Below are positions 29,325-39,408 of a DNA stretch of 62,438 bases, one piece after another (the stretch's first letter is position 1; the number at the start of each line of letters is the position of its first letter). Source of the stretch: Pseudomonadota bacterium (GTDB taxonomy: Bacteria; Pseudomonadota; Alphaproteobacteria; Rhodospirillales; Magnetospirillaceae); contig JAJZUL010000015.1 in the NCBI GenBank assembly GCA_021848545.1, positions 1-62,438 on the forward strand. Direction: 5' to 3'. Position numbers and translations under genes: made by a program. The notes below the pieces were generated by a model that was not told the DNA's origin, did no database searches, and saw only the letters and a list, made by a program, of their open reading frames with translations.

Positions 29325-29639
29325 TTATCCGTCGCCGCCGGCGGCGGGGCGCAGAAAGTCCGGCAATTGCGGTTCGCGGTCGATCAGATCGCGGAAAAAA
29401 TCGTCCGTCGGCCGGCCGTCCAGGGCCGCCGCCAGCCCGCTCAACGCATCGCTGATCAGGCCGGCTTCCGCCGGGTCCAGAACCCGCACGGCGCTGTCGA
29501 TATGGACCAGGACCCAGGTGCCGGCCGGCTGATCGCCCACCAGCAGCAGATTGACCCGGGAGCGCCGGCCGTTCGCATCCTCGCACAACGCCGATACCGC
29601 CCCGTCTTCCACCAGACGCATAGGGATTCCGATGCACAT
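29325..29639 (-). CDS. hupF: HupF, HypC-family hydrogenase chaperone
   Basis: A 104-residue relative of HypC from the ATG at 29639, beginning MCIGIPMRL with the essential N-terminal cysteine. It is longer than HypC (78 residues here), with a ~25-residue C-terminal extension, as in rhizobial HupF. HupF accompanies HupL during cofactor insertion and protects it under oxygen. It starts 4 bp after hupD and closes the hupSLCDF operon. Confidence 0.88.
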   Translation of the reverse strand: MCIGIPMRLVEDGAVSALCEDANGRRSRVNLLLVGDQPAGTWVLVHIDSAVRVLDPAEAGLISDALSGLAAALDGRPTDDFFRDLIDREPQLPDFLRPAAGGDG

Positions 29640-29643
29640 CGGG

Positions 29644-30246
29644 CTAATCCGCCGCCGGGACGGAATGTCCCTCATAGGCGGCAATGGACAGGCTTCGTTC
29701 CATCAGCCCGTCCTGGGCCGGCAGCCGGGACGCGCGGGGGCGCACCGTCACCCCCCATTCCGCCAATTGCGCCACCGCGGCGGCGATGGCGGGGTCGATC
29801 CGCGCCCGCACCGGATCGCTGAGGCTGCCGCCCCAATTTTCCAGATCGGCCGCCTGCACCCCCACCAGCAGCATGTCTTCCGGGTAATGGCCCAGAAGAT
29901 CGGCGGCACTCAATACTTCCTGAAAGCCGGTCTGGTGCAGGCTCATCTTGCGGATGCCGGTGAAACGCGGCACCTCGTCGCCGCGCACCAGCCGCAATTC
30001 GCCGGGCTCAAGACCGTAATCGATGGCGTCGAACACGATCAGGCGGCGGCAGGCGGTGACGAACTGGACCAGATACAGGCCCTGGGTTCCGCCATCCAGG
30101 ACCCGCACCCGGTCGGGCAGATGGTAGCGGCGATGAAGTTCGTCGGCGACCCGCACGCCGAATCCCTCGTCCGCCCACAACAGGTTGCCGATGCCCAGAA
30201 TCAGGATGTCGGCATCGCCCATCGCCGAAACCTCCGCGCCGGTCAT
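29644..30246 (-). CDS. hupD: Hydrogenase maturation protease HupD
   Basis: A 200-residue endopeptidase that cuts the C-terminal peptide of HupL after nickel insertion. GIGNLLWADEGFGV holds the metal-binding glutamate; a second acidic residue lies in FDAIDYG, and the histidine in MSLHQTGFQEVL. The ATG at 30246 overlaps the hupC stop (ATGA). The last ~15 residues are not conserved in type. Confidence 0.93.
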   Translation of the reverse strand: MTGAEVSAMGDADILILGIGNLLWADEGFGVRVADELHRRYHLPDRVRVLDGGTQGLYLVQFVTACRRLIVFDAIDYGLEPGELRLVRGDEVPRFTGIRKMSLHQTGFQEVLSAADLLGHYPEDMLLVGVQAADLENWGGSLSDPVRARIDPAIAAAVAQLAEWGVTVRPRASRLPAQDGLMERSLSIAAYEGHSVPAAD

Positions 30247-30965
30247 TGGCCGCCATCCTTGAACATGCGTTCGCCGCTGATCATGGTGCTGACCATGCTC
30301 TGGCGGGACATGATGTCCTCGCGGATGGCCACATAGACATGGATGATGACGAAAATGACGATTACCCACATGCCCATGTGATGCCAGGTGTGCAGGTTCT
30401 GGGGATTGCCGAACAGCGCCCCGAACCAGCCGAACACCCGGTCCTGCCAGCTTCCCAGGCCCGTGCCTTCGGCGTACATGGCGCCGCCGGTCATGATCAT
30501 GAACACCGCCATCACCGTGTACAGGAAGAACATGGCGAGATGGGCCAGCGGATTATGGCCGACATAGACCCGGGGCTTCTTTTTAAGGAACAGATACCAG
30601 CCGATCTCGTGGGCGACGCCGCCCCAATAGGACCGGCTCCAGAAGGGCACGTAGAAGATCTGGCGGGCATGCTCGTTGCCGACGATGGCCCAATAGATCC
30701 GCCCCAGAAAGCCGATGCCGAAGATGTAGGCGGCGGCGAAATGGACGAAGCGGATGTCGCCCATGATGAAATGGTCGCTGGCCTGACCCATCACCGAGGG
30801 CGGCGGCGAGGCGATCAGGTAGCCGGTCACCGCCAGCACGACGATGCAGGCGGCGTTGACCCAGTGCCACAGGCGCAGCGGCGCCTCGTACACATAGACC
30901 GAACGGCGCGGGATGGTATGGGCGGAGCCCAGGCCTTCGGCCGTGGTTTCGGCTTGGGACGTCAT
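30243..30965 (-). CDS. hupC: Hydrogenase cytochrome b subunit HupC
   Basis: A 240-residue membrane subunit with four hydrophobic segments. Histidines in RLWHWVNA, FVHFAAAY and HTWHHMGMW(V) are in position to hold two b-type haems. It anchors HupSL to the membrane and passes electrons to quinone. It lies 41 bp downstream of hupL and is coupled to hupD. Confidence 0.95.
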   Translation of the reverse strand: MTSQAETTAEGLGSAHTIPRRSVYVYEAPLRLWHWVNAACIVVLAVTGYLIASPPPSVMGQASDHFIMGDIRFVHFAAAYIFGIGFLGRIYWAIVGNEHARQIFYVPFWSRSYWGGVAHEIGWYLFLKKKPRVYVGHNPLAHLAMFFLYTVMAVFMIMTGGAMYAEGTGLGSWQDRVFGWFGALFGNPQNLHTWHHMGMWVIVIFVIIHVYVAIREDIMSRQSMVSTMISGERMFKDGGQ

Positions 30966-31006
30966 GGCCTTTCCCTTTCAGCTGGAACCGGAGACGGCAA
31001 CGGCCG

Positions 31007-32800
31007 TCACCGCACGGTGACCGCCGTCATCTCCTGCCCGTCCTCGCTCATCACATGGGTCGAACAGGCCAGACACGGATCGAAGCTGTGGAGCGTGCGC
31101 AGAATCTCCAGCGGCTGGGCGGGATCGGCCATCGGCGTGTTCAACAGCGCCGCCTCGAAGGCGCCGATATTGCCCTTGGGGTCGCGCGGCGAGCCGTTCC
31201 AGGTGGTGGGCACCACCGCCTGGTAATTGCCGATCTTGCCGTCCTGGATATGGACCCAATGGGCGAGCGCGCCGCGCGGCGCCTCGGAAAAGCCCACGCC
31301 CTTGACGTCTTTCGGCCAGCTCGACGGCTCCCATTTTTCGGTATTGGCCGTCGCTATGTCGCCCGAGCGGATGTTGGCCATCAGCTTGTTCTGGAAATAG
31401 CGCAGCTTGTACACCGCCCACTGGCATTCCAGAGCCCGGGCCGCCGTCCGTCCCAGGGTCGAGAACAGGGCCGGCACCGGCAGGTCCAGCTTTTTCAGCG
31501 TCGCCTCGACCGGTTCCTTGAATTCCGGCTTGTTCTGGGCATAGCCGATGATCCAGCGGGCCAGGGGTCCCACCTCCACCGCGTGGCCGCGCCAGCGCGG
31601 CGCCTTGATGAAGGAATATTTGGCCGATTCGTCCAACTGCTCGATATCGGTCTTGCTGCCCTTGGTCGCCGGCCCCAGACGGAAATCGGGGTCGGTGATG
31701 CCCTCGTACGGGTGCAGGCTCTCCATCCCGTTGGGATATTTGTACCAGGAGTGATCGACGAACTCGCGGATCTGCTGGGGATCGCTGAGATCGACCTCGT
31801 GGACCCGGCCGAGATCGCCGTTGATGATCACCCCGCTGGGCAGCATCAGATTGGCCGGCGACATGTCGTTGGCGCGGTCGGGAATGTCGCCGTACGCCAT
31901 CACCGACTGGCTGGACAGACCGCCGCCATAAAGCCAGTCCTTGTAGAACGAGGCGATGGCCAGCAGGTCGGGGACATAGACCTGATCGATGAAATCGACG
32001 GTGCGGTTGATGACGTGGGTGACGTAATCGAGACGCTCCATGTTGACGGCGCCGACCGCGCCGGTCCCGTCGACATTGATGGCGCAGGGCACGCCCCCCA
32101 CCAGCCAGTTGGGATGGGGATTCTTGCCGCCATAGATGGCGTGGATCTTGACGATCTCCCTTTGGAAATCGAGCGCTTCGAGATAATGGGCCACCGCCAT
32201 CAGATTGGCTTCGGGCGGCAGCTTGTAGGCGGGATGGCCCCAATAGCCGTTCTTGAACAGGCCCAATTGCCCGGATTCGACGAACCGGGTCAGCCGCATC
32301 TGGAGATCGCGGAAATAGCCGGGCGAGGACATCGGCCAGGGCGAAATGCTTTGGGCCAGGGCCGAGGTCGCCTTGGGATCGGCCTTCAGCGCGCTGATCA
32401 CATCCACCCAATCCAGCGCATGCAGATGATAGAAATGCACCAGATGATCATGCACCTGCAGGGTCAGCTGCATGATGTTGCGGATGGAATTGGCGTTTTC
32501 GGGAATCTTGATCTTCAGCGCGTTTTCGACCGCGCGCACCGAGGTCAGCGCGTGGGTGCCGGTGCACACGCCGCAGATCCGTTCGGTGAAGGCCCAGGCG
32601 TCGCGGGGATCGCGTCCCTTCAGGATCACTTCGATGCCCCGCCACATGGTGCCGGACGACACCGCGTTTTGAATGACGTTCTTGGGATCGACATTGACCT
32701 CGACGCGCAGATGGCCCTCGATCCGGGTCACCGGATCGACGACGACGCGCCGGCCGCTATTGTCGAGCTTGAACCCATTCGGCGTGCTGATGGTCGCCAT
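31007..32800 (-). CDS. hupL: [NiFe] uptake hydrogenase large subunit
   Basis: A 597-residue group 1 large subunit holding the NiFe(CN)2CO site. Cys76 and Cys79 ([11 protein letters not shown]) and Cys576 and Cys579 (DPCLACSTH) are the ligands. HupD would cut after His582 to remove 15 residues. Length and sequence are closest in type to membrane-bound respiratory hydrogenases. It follows hupS, but a 154-bp gap containing a family D element separates them, unusually wide for hupSL. Confidence 0.97.
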   Translation of the reverse strand: MATISTPNGFKLDNSGRRVVVDPVTRIEGHLRVEVNVDPKNVIQNAVSSGTMWRGIEVILKGRDPRDAWAFTERICGVCTGTHALTSVRAVENALKIKIPENANSIRNIMQLTLQVHDHLVHFYHLHALDWVDVISALKADPKATSALAQSISPWPMSSPGYFRDLQMRLTRFVESGQLGLFKNGYWGHPAYKLPPEANLMAVAHYLEALDFQREIVKIHAIYGGKNPHPNWLVGGVPCAINVDGTGAVGAVNMERLDYVTHVINRTVDFIDQVYVPDLLAIASFYKDWLYGGGLSSQSVMAYGDIPDRANDMSPANLMLPSGVIINGDLGRVHEVDLSDPQQIREFVDHSWYKYPNGMESLHPYEGITDPDFRLGPATKGSKTDIEQLDESAKYSFIKAPRWRGHAVEVGPLARWIIGYAQNKPEFKEPVEATLKKLDLPVPALFSTLGRTAARALECQWAVYKLRYFQNKLMANIRSGDIATANTEKWEPSSWPKDVKGVGFSEAPRGALAHWVHIQDGKIGNYQAVVPTTWNGSPRDPKGNIGAFEAALLNTPMADPAQPLEILRTLHSFDPCLACSTHVMSEDGQEMTAVTVR

Positions 32801-32819
32801 TGCCGCTTTCCCCCGTTCT

Positions 32820-32957
32820 TAGATCATGATGAAGTCACGTTGACATCCTCATGATCTCATTATGTTTAGCCCTCGCCGGGCGCGCGCGTCCGCGCGCTTG
32901 GCCGCTCGCTCAATGCTCGCATGAGAGCGTGATTCAACTTCGTTTCATCCCGCTCTA
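32820..32957 (+). mobile_element. Family D TA-bounded element at the hupS stop codon
   Basis: A 138-bp non-coding element, bounded by TA at 32820-32821 and 32956-32957. The ends are imperfect inverted repeats of the form TAGA-C--GATGAA------GTTGA. Inside are terminal stems AGATCATGA/TCATGATCT (left) and AGAGCG/CGCTCT (right). The core CGCGCGCGTCCGCGCGCTTG with GCCGCTCGCTCAATGCTCGC is shared with the copy at 51522-51698. The hupS stop TAG (minus strand, 32957-32955) is formed by the right-hand TA plus the element's first base. The transcript of hupSL would contain this structure. Confidence 0.7.
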
Positions 32958-34046
32958 ATCTTGCTTCCGGTCGTCGTCGTCGCTTTTGCGCGCGCGCTTG
33001 ATGGCGCTGATCGCCGCATGGGCGACCACCGCGCCGCCCACGCCCGCCGCCGCATAGCCGCCGATTTCATTGGCGGTCCCCTCGATGCCCAGCGGCTGGA
33101 TGGTGGTCAGACGGTCGTAGAACGACCCCTTGTCCCAGAAATCGTCCTCGGCGCAGCCCAGGCAGGGATGGCCCGACTGGATGGGATAGGACACGCCGTT
33201 GTTCCACCGCACCGTCGAACAGGCGTTGTAGGTGGTCGGTCCCTTGCAGCCCATCTTGTACAAACAGAAGCCTTCGCGGGCGGCCTCGTCATCCCAGCTT
33301 TCGACGAACTGGCCGGCGTCGAAATGAGCCCGGCGATAGCATTTGTCGTGGATGCGCTGGGAATAGAACATCTTGGGCCGGCGCTGGCGGTCGAGAGCCG
33401 GCAATTCTCCGAAGGTGACCAGATAGGTGATCACCGCCGTCATCACCTCGGCGATGGGCGGACAGCCCGGCACCTTGACGATGGGCTTGTCGAAAATGAC
33501 CTTGTCGATCGGCACCGCCTGGGTGGGATTGGGCCGGGCCGCCTGGACGCAGCCCCACGAGGCGCAGGTGCCCCAGGCGATCACCGCCTGGGCGTCGGCC
33601 GCCACCTCGCGCAGAGTGTTCACGAACGGCTTGCCGGCCGTGATGCAATACATCCCGTCCTCGTTCAGCGGCGGATTGCCTTCCACCGCCAGCAGGTAAT
33701 GGCCCTTGTATTTCCTGCGGGTCTCCTCCAGGCAGGCTTCGGCCTGATGGCCGGCGGCCGCCATCAAGGTGTCGTCGTAATCCAGCGAGATCATCGACAG
33801 GATCACGTCCTTGACCAGCGGATGGGCCGAGCGGATGAAGGATTCGCTGCAACAGGTGCATTCCAGCCCGTGCATCCACAACACCGGAATGCGCGGCTTG
33901 GTTTCCATCGCATGGGCGATCCTGGCGGCGAAGGTCGGCCCCAGCCCCATGGAGGCCGCGGTCAGGCTGCAGAACTTCATGAAGCTGCGACGCGTGATCC
34001 CCTGTCGGCGGATGACGTCGTAGAAGGTCTCCTGGGGTTCCGGCAT
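32955..34046 (-). CDS. hupS: [NiFe] uptake hydrogenase small subunit, O2-tolerant type
   Basis: A 363-residue small subunit. The Tat signal is ITRRSFMKF (residues 17-25), cleaved near residue 46. The proximal cluster has six cysteines: Cys63, 65, 66 ([10 protein letters not shown]), 161 and 166 ([10 protein letters not shown]) and 195 (PGCPP). Cys65 and Cys166 are the two extra ones equal to Cys19 and Cys120 of the Ralstonia HoxK and E. coli Hyd-1 subunits, which form the [4Fe-3S] cluster. Medial and distal cluster ligands follow (IHDKCY, CLYKMGC, NACS, CLGC). A C-terminal helix anchors it to the membrane. The ATG at 34046 is chosen for the Tat peptide. Confidence 0.96.
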   Translation of the reverse strand: MPEPQETFYDVIRRQGITRRSFMKFCSLTAASMGLGPTFAARIAHAMETKPRIPVLWMHGLECTCCSESFIRSAHPLVKDVILSMISLDYDDTLMAAAGHQAEACLEETRRKYKGHYLLAVEGNPPLNEDGMYCITAGKPFVNTLREVAADAQAVIAWGTCASWGCVQAARPNPTQAVPIDKVIFDKPIVKVPGCPPIAEVMTAVITYLVTFGELPALDRQRRPKMFYSQRIHDKCYRRAHFDAGQFVESWDDEAAREGFCLYKMGCKGPTTYNACSTVRWNNGVSYPIQSGHPCLGCAEDDFWDKGSFYDRLTTIQPLGIEGTANEIGGYAAAGVGGAVVAHAAISAIKRARKSDDDDRKQD

Positions 34047-34110
34047 GGTTCCTCCCCGCTTCTTGCCGTTGATCGACTCCCTGGCCGCGCGCGGCCAAGC
34101 CGTTACCGAA

Positions 34111-34125
34111 GCAAGGATCATGCCG
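34111..34125 (-). promoter_or_regulatory. Candidate sigma-54 promoter upstream of hupS
   Basis: On the minus strand CGGCAT-N5-TTGC, followed by T, keeps the GG and GC pairs of the -24/-12 consensus at the right spacing, with two departures from TGGCAC. It lies 65 bp upstream of the hupS start, in the only sizeable gap (34047-34221) before the structural operon. Weaker than the site upstream of hupG. Confidence 0.5.
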
Positions 34126-34221
34126 GATGCAAGGCGGGCGGAATTCGGGGGATCGCCGGGAATCAGGCGCCGCTTCAGTGGAAAGCGAGGTGCCGGACAG
34201 GTTAATCGCTTTCCAGCGACG

Positions 34222-35652
34222 TCAATGCACCGTGCAGGCCATGCAGGGATCGAAGGAACGCACCACATGCTGGACCGCCACCGGGTCGGGCGCGTCGCCG
34301 GCGGGTGTTCCCACCAACGCCTGTTCCAGCGGTCCCGGCACCCCGGCCGCGTCGCGGGGCGAGAAATTCCAGGTGGTGGGGGCGACGATCTGGTAGCGAT
34401 GGATGCGGCCGCGGCGGATGGTCAGCCAATGGCCGAGCCCGCCGCGCGCGGCCTCCACCAGGCCGGCCACGGCGCCGTCGGTGTCGGTCAAGGGCGGCAT
34501 GTCGCGGCAGAAGGGCTGGCCGGGCCGCAAATCGCGCACCCATCCCTCCATGGCCAGGACCAGACGGGCGATTTCCACCAGCCGGGCCACCACCCGCGCC
34601 TCGACGCCGCTACCCCCGGCCGCCAGCGCCCGGACCAAAGGCTGGCCGGCCATCATCTGGCGGGCCAGGGCGCCCACTTCCACCGGCCGGCCCGACAGGC
34701 GCGGCGCCTTGCACCAGCTATAGGCGCCGGCCTTGTCGGCATCGGGGCGGGTGATGCCGCGGGCGGGATGGCGGGTCTCGCCCGCCATCCAGGCATGGCT
34801 GAGATCCTCGGCGATGGCGCCCATATCCAAAGCTTGCGGCCCATCGGCCCACAATCCGGCGGGAAACAGGCCGTCGAAGGCCCCGAAGCTCATCAGCGGG
34901 CCGTCCCAGCGCCCCAGCCCGGCCAGATCGAGATCGCGGGAGATGGTCAGGAACAAGCCGAAATCGGAGCGTGATTCGGGGCCGTCGCCCAGCCACGGCG
35001 CCAACCCCTCCGGCCCGTCCAGGGCCGCGACCCGTTCGAGAGCGGCGCCGAACAGATGGGTTTCCAGCACCTGGCGGAATTCGGACAGAATGCCCGAAAG
35101 CCGCACCCGCCCGCCGAGATCGATGGAAGCCGTGGTACCCCCCGGCTGAATCGCCAGGGAATGGGGCCATTTGCCGGCCAGCGCGCCGACCAGATGCAGG
35201 AACCGGGCGCGCGCCGCCACCAGCCGCGCACTGGCGCCGCCGGCCGTCGCCCGGAAGCGCGCCACCGCCTCGCCGTGCCAGAGCCGTCCGCTATAAACGG
35301 GACGGGCGAAATCGGGCATGAAGAACAAAGCGAAATGGGTGAGATGGTCGGCGACATTCTCCGCCGCCAGCACCAGATCGGTGGCCCGCCTTCCATTTTC
35401 CTCCGGCTCGATCCCGGCCGCCGCCGCCAGGGCGCGGGACGCCGCCACCGAATGAGATATGGAACAGATGCCGCAGATGCGCGGCGCGATCACCAGCGCG
35501 TCACCGGGGGGCCGGCCTTCGAGAATATGTTCGAAGCCGCGATAGAGGGGGGCTGCGACCCGGGCCGATTCGACCCGCCGGTCGGCGATGTCCAGGGCGA
35601 TTTCGAGATCGCCCTCGACCCGGTTGAAGGGACCGACGAGAAGACGGGTCAC
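34222..35652 (-). CDS. hupV: H2-sensing hydrogenase large subunit HupV
   Basis: A 476-residue regulatory hydrogenase large subunit (HoxC/HupV type). CGICSISHS and DPCMACTVH are the NiFe ligands. The protein ends exactly at the final His, so there is no cleavable C-terminal peptide; this is diagnostic of the H2-sensor class. The GTG at 35652 overlaps the hupU stop (GTGA). It forms the HupUV dimer that tells the HupT kinase whether H2 is present. Confidence 0.95.
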   Translation of the reverse strand: MTRLLVGPFNRVEGDLEIALDIADRRVESARVAAPLYRGFEHILEGRPPGDALVIAPRICGICSISHSVAASRALAAAAGIEPEENGRRATDLVLAAENVADHLTHFALFFMPDFARPVYSGRLWHGEAVARFRATAGGASARLVAARARFLHLVGALAGKWPHSLAIQPGGTTASIDLGGRVRLSGILSEFRQVLETHLFGAALERVAALDGPEGLAPWLGDGPESRSDFGLFLTISRDLDLAGLGRWDGPLMSFGAFDGLFPAGLWADGPQALDMGAIAEDLSHAWMAGETRHPARGITRPDADKAGAYSWCKAPRLSGRPVEVGALARQMMAGQPLVRALAAGGSGVEARVVARLVEIARLVLAMEGWVRDLRPGQPFCRDMPPLTDTDGAVAGLVEAARGGLGHWLTIRRGRIHRYQIVAPTTWNFSPRDAAGVPGPLEQALVGTPAGDAPDPVAVQHVVRSFDPCMACTVH

Positions 35653-36653
35653 GGCTTGCGCGGCCTCCATACCGGGGGCACCGCCACATGGTCGGCGTGG
35701 GCGTTGCGCCGCACGCGCTCGGGGGTGGCCGATTTCGACAAGGCGGCCAGCGCCATGAACCATGCCTTGGGCATGTCCAGCGGCAGACCCACCGGAATTC
35801 CCGCCAGTTTGGGCGTTTCCAGGAAGGGCGCGCCCGGTTCCTCGAATCCCGGCGAGGTGCAGGCGACACAAGGGTAGCCGGCATTGGTGCACGACCCGCC
35901 GCCGTTCCAGGCGCGCAGATTGCAGTCGCCCGCCGCCTGGGTGGCCTTGCAGCCGAGATTCTCCATCAGACAACCGCCATCCGACCAATGCTCCGCGCTG
36001 GCCTTGAATTCATAGAATTCGTTGCGGGCGCAGCCGTGATGGGCCAGCCGCCCGGCGAAGAACAGGGGCCGGCCCAGGGGATCGAGATCGCTTTCGCTCA
36101 GCGCCCCCTCGGCCAGGGCGGCCAGGGTCTCGATCACCCAACCGGGATGGGGCGCGCAGCCGGCGACATTGATGACCGGCAGACCGGCAGGGGACCGCCA
36201 ATCCCGCCCCAACAGGCCGCCGCTGACCTCGCCCGACCATTGCAATCCCGTCGCCTGAGTGGGGTTATCGCCGGCGGCCGGAATGCCGCCATAGGCGGCG
36301 CAGGTGCCGACGGCCACCGTCACCGCCGCTTTTGCCGCCAGAGCCCGGACCCATTCGGCCATGGGCCGGCCGGTTCCGCCCAGAATCTGAAAGCGCCCGC
36401 TGCCGCCGGGACCGCGCAGGATCGCGCCTTCCACGCACAGGCAATCGAAGGGCGCGGTCCCGGCGGCGGCCGCCTCCAGCATCGCCCGCGCCTGCATCCC
36501 GCCCTCCTCGCTGAGGGAGGGGTGCCATAACAGGCGGATGCCGTACTGGGCCAGCATCGCCACCAGACCCCGATCCCCGGCCCCCAGGGCCGACATGGTG
36601 CAACCGCCGCAACTGGCCGCCTGCAGCCACAGGATGGTGAAATCCCGGCTCAT
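35649..36653 (-). CDS. hupU: H2-sensing hydrogenase small subunit HupU
   Basis: A 334-residue small subunit lacking a Tat signal, so it stays in the cytoplasm, as expected of a sensor. Proximal cluster cysteines are in AASCGGCTMS and GTCAAYGG. The positions that are extra cysteines in HupS are Gly here, so a standard [4Fe-4S] cluster is predicted. The later Fe-S ligands can be read (HHGCARNEFYEF, CLMENLGCKA). It overlaps hupT upstream and hupV downstream by 4 bp each. Confidence 0.95.
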   Translation of the reverse strand: MSRDFTILWLQAASCGGCTMSALGAGDRGLVAMLAQYGIRLLWHPSLSEEGGMQARAMLEAAAAGTAPFDCLCVEGAILRGPGGSGRFQILGGTGRPMAEWVRALAAKAAVTVAVGTCAAYGGIPAAGDNPTQATGLQWSGEVSGGLLGRDWRSPAGLPVINVAGCAPHPGWVIETLAALAEGALSESDLDPLGRPLFFAGRLAHHGCARNEFYEFKASAEHWSDGGCLMENLGCKATQAAGDCNLRAWNGGGSCTNAGYPCVACTSPGFEEPGAPFLETPKLAGIPVGLPLDMPKAWFMALAALSKSATPERVRRNAHADHVAVPPVWRPRKP

Positions 36654-37987
36654 CCGACCTCCTCTTCCGGCGCCGGCAGGGTGACGGTGAATCGGGCGCC
36701 GCCCTCAGGCCCGTTGGCGACCTCGATGACGCCGCCGTGATCGCGGACGATGCCGTAGCTGATCCACAACCCCAATCCGGTGCCGCTGCCCACCGGCTTG
36801 GTGGTGAAAAAGGGATCGAACACTTTCAGCAGATGGTCGGCGGCGATTCCCGGTCCGTTGTCGGCGATCGTCAGACGCACCTTGCCCCCGGCCCGGCCGA
36901 CGCTCACCGCGATGCGGGGCCGGGGAGTCTCGGCCACCGCGTCCAGGGCGTTCTGAACGAGATTGACCACCACCTGATGCAATTGCCCGGCATGGCCCCG
37001 CACCCACAGGCCATCGGCCAGGTCGAGGGTGATGTCGGCGCGCTGGCGGTGGCCGCGCTCGGCCCAATGGACGGCGGTGGCTACCATTTGGGCGAGATCG
37101 ACCCGTTCCGGCTCGCCGCCGCCGGCAAAGGTCAGCCGGCGCAGATTCTTGACGATGTCGCCCACCCGCTGGGCGCCTTCCAGCGTGCCTTCGATCAGCG
37201 AGGACAGATCGGCCATCAGGGCGTCGATACCGAGATCGCGGCGCAGGGCCTCGCGCTCGCGCTCGTCCACCCCGGCATGGATGGCGGCGAGATAGGCGGC
37301 CAGCCGCCCGCGATAACGGTCCAGCGCGTGGATATTGCCATAGACGAAGCTGATGGGATTGTTGAGTTCGTGGGCCACGCCGGCCACCAGCCGGCCCAGA
37401 CTGGCCATCTTTTCCGCCTGAACCAATTGCATCTGGGCGCGCTTGAGATCGGCATGGGCCAGATTGAGGGCCTGATAGGCGCGCCGCAATTCCCCCACCG
37501 GCCGGCCGATCAGCACCAGCCCGACCCGGCGGCCGGCGCGGTCGAGGCGATCCGAGCAATTCATCGCCAAAGCGTCGGTGGGCCCATCGGGACCGTTCAG
37601 GCGCACCTCGCATTCGGGCTGATCGGGACCGCACTCGCCGTCGGCGACGGGACCGTCCAGGCGGGCCAGCAGCTTGCCGCTTGCATCGATCAGCAGATCC
37701 TTCAGCGGCAGTCCCACCAGATCGGCGCGCCGCCGGCCCACCAGCCGGGCGGCGGCGGCATTGACCTGTTCGATGCGGCCGTCGAGGTCGCAGACGATGA
37801 AGGCGTCGGACATCGAGGACAGCACGCTGTCGATGAAGGATTGCGCCTCCTCCAGGGCGGCGTTCTTGCCTTCCAGATCGACTTCGTAGCGGATGAGGTC
37901 GCTATAGACCTCCTCCATCTTATGGATCACCGCCACCCAGGATTCGTCCTGAAAGCCGCCCCCCTCCAATTCGCCGAAGCCGCTCAT
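36650..37987 (-). CDS. hupT: Sensor histidine kinase HupT
   Basis: A 445-residue soluble histidine kinase. A coiled N-terminus is followed by a PAS domain (~46-165). The phosphoacceptor is His206 in [10 protein letters not shown], then the HATPase domain with N box [10 protein letters not shown] and the G motifs DNGPGIA and GSGTGLGLW. HupT pairs with HupUV and phosphorylates HupR. It is coupled by 4-bp overlaps to hupR and hupU. No membrane segments, in keeping with a cytoplasmic H2 signal. Confidence 0.93.
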   Translation of the reverse strand: MSGFGELEGGGFQDESWVAVIHKMEEVYSDLIRYEVDLEGKNAALEEAQSFIDSVLSSMSDAFIVCDLDGRIEQVNAAAARLVGRRRADLVGLPLKDLLIDASGKLLARLDGPVADGECGPDQPECEVRLNGPDGPTDALAMNCSDRLDRAGRRVGLVLIGRPVGELRRAYQALNLAHADLKRAQMQLVQAEKMASLGRLVAGVAHELNNPISFVYGNIHALDRYRGRLAAYLAAIHAGVDEREREALRRDLGIDALMADLSSLIEGTLEGAQRVGDIVKNLRRLTFAGGGEPERVDLAQMVATAVHWAERGHRQRADITLDLADGLWVRGHAGQLHQVVVNLVQNALDAVAETPRPRIAVSVGRAGGKVRLTIADNGPGIAADHLLKVFDPFFTTKPVGSGTGLGLWISYGIVRDHGGVIEVANGPEGGARFTVTLPAPEEEVG

Positions 37988-39405
37988 CTAGCCCGCTCCA
38001 GTCCGTAGCGCTGCATCTTGGCCCGCAATCCCACCCGCGACAGGCCCAGCTCGGCGGCGGCGCGGCTGATGTTGAAACCGTGGCGGACCAGCGAATCGCG
38101 GATCACCTCCTCCTCGACCCGCTCCAGCCGGTCCTTGAGCAGGCCACCGCCATTGCCCGGGTCCGAAACCGGCCGGCGCAGCCGCGCCGACAGCAGATCG
38201 GCCCCCAGCGGCCCATCGCCGGCCAGGGCCACCATCCGCTGGATCTCGTTCTGCATCTCGCGGACATTGCCCGGCCAGCCGTAGCGATTGAGGCAGGCCA
38301 GCACGTCGGGCGTGAATTCCTTGATGGTCTTGCCGAAATTTTTCGCCGTATCGGCCAGCAGGCGCCCGGCCAGCAGCGGCACGTCCATGGGCCGGTCGCG
38401 CAGCGGCGGCAGATGGATGGGAAAGGCGGCCAGCCGGTAATACAGGTCGCGGCGGAAGCGCTTGACCCGGACCTCCTCGTCCAGATCGCGGTTGGTGGCG
38501 GCGATCACCCGCACATTGACCTTGCGGGTGATCCTGGCCCCCAGGGGACGGAATTCGCCCTCCTGCAGGACGCGGAGCAATTTGACCTGAAAGGCCGCCG
38601 AGGTCTCGCCGATCTCGTCGAGAAAGATGGTGCCGCCGTCGGCCTGCTCGAACAGGCCGATGCGGTCCTCATAGGCGCCGGTGAAGGCGCCCTTCTTGCA
38701 GCCGAACAATTCGCTTTCCAGCAATTCGTCGGGCAGGGCGCCGCAATTCTCCACCACGAAGGGCTTGCCGGCGCGATGGGAATTGTAATGGATGGCGCGG
38801 GCCAGCAATTCCTTGCCGGTGCCCGATTCGCCGGTGATCAGCACCGAGATGTCGTAATCGGCGATGCGCCGCACCACGTCGCAGACCGCCCCCATGGGAC
38901 TGCCCTCGGCGAACAGGATGCGGTCGAAGGCGAATTCGCGCTTCAGGGTGGTCCGCTTGGCCGCCACCGCCTGTTCCAGGGTGCCGGCCGCCACCTTCAT
39001 CTCGACGGCGGCGCTGTGGGTTTCCGCCTGAAGCCGGAACAGATGCGCGGCGCCGTGGATGGTCTGAAGCAGATCGTCCGGCTCCCACGGCTTGGTGATG
39101 TAGCGATAGATGCCGGCCTCGTTGATGCCGGCGATGATGTCCTCGGAATCGGCATAGGCCGACAGGATCATGCGCACCGGATCGGGCCAGCGGTCGCGCA
39201 CCACTTTCAGGAATTCGACCCCGGTCTGGTCGGGCATGCGCTGGTCGCAGAGGATGACATGGACGTTCTCGGCCTCCAGCACCTTCTCCGCTTCCGCCGC
39301 GCCCGAGGCGGTCAGAACGGAGAAATCCTCGGCCAGCACCCGCGCCAGGGCCTCGGCCGAGCGCCGTTCGTCATCGACGACCAATATGATGGGACGGTCG
39401 GCCAT
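37984..39405 (-). CDS. hupR: NtrC-family response regulator HupR (HoxA)
   Basis: A 473-residue regulator. The receiver domain has Asp54 as the phosphorylation site (ILCDQRMPD). A ~40-residue linker leads to a sigma-54 AAA+ domain with Walker A GESGTGKE and an intact GAFTGA loop. The C-terminal Fis-type helix-turn-helix is NISRAAAELGLSRVGLRAKM. GAFTGA means it should contact sigma-54 RNA polymerase, fitting the -24/-12 promoter upstream of hupG. It lies 3 bp downstream of hypE. Confidence 0.95.
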   Translation of the reverse strand: MADRPIILVVDDERRSAEALARVLAEDFSVLTASGAAEAEKVLEAENVHVILCDQRMPDQTGVEFLKVVRDRWPDPVRMILSAYADSEDIIAGINEAGIYRYITKPWEPDDLLQTIHGAAHLFRLQAETHSAAVEMKVAAGTLEQAVAAKRTTLKREFAFDRILFAEGSPMGAVCDVVRRIADYDISVLITGESGTGKELLARAIHYNSHRAGKPFVVENCGALPDELLESELFGCKKGAFTGAYEDRIGLFEQADGGTIFLDEIGETSAAFQVKLLRVLQEGEFRPLGARITRKVNVRVIAATNRDLDEEVRVKRFRRDLYYRLAAFPIHLPPLRDRPMDVPLLAGRLLADTAKNFGKTIKEFTPDVLACLNRYGWPGNVREMQNEIQRMVALAGDGPLGADLLSARLRRPVSDPGNGGGLLKDRLERVEEEVIRDSLVRHGFNISRAAAELGLSRVGLRAKMQRYGLERAR

Positions 39406-39408
39406 GCC

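Noticed and set aside
32820-32957. Small gene between hupS and hupL
   Set aside because: No frame with coding character; the sequence is explained as a repeat element with a second copy at 51.5 kb.
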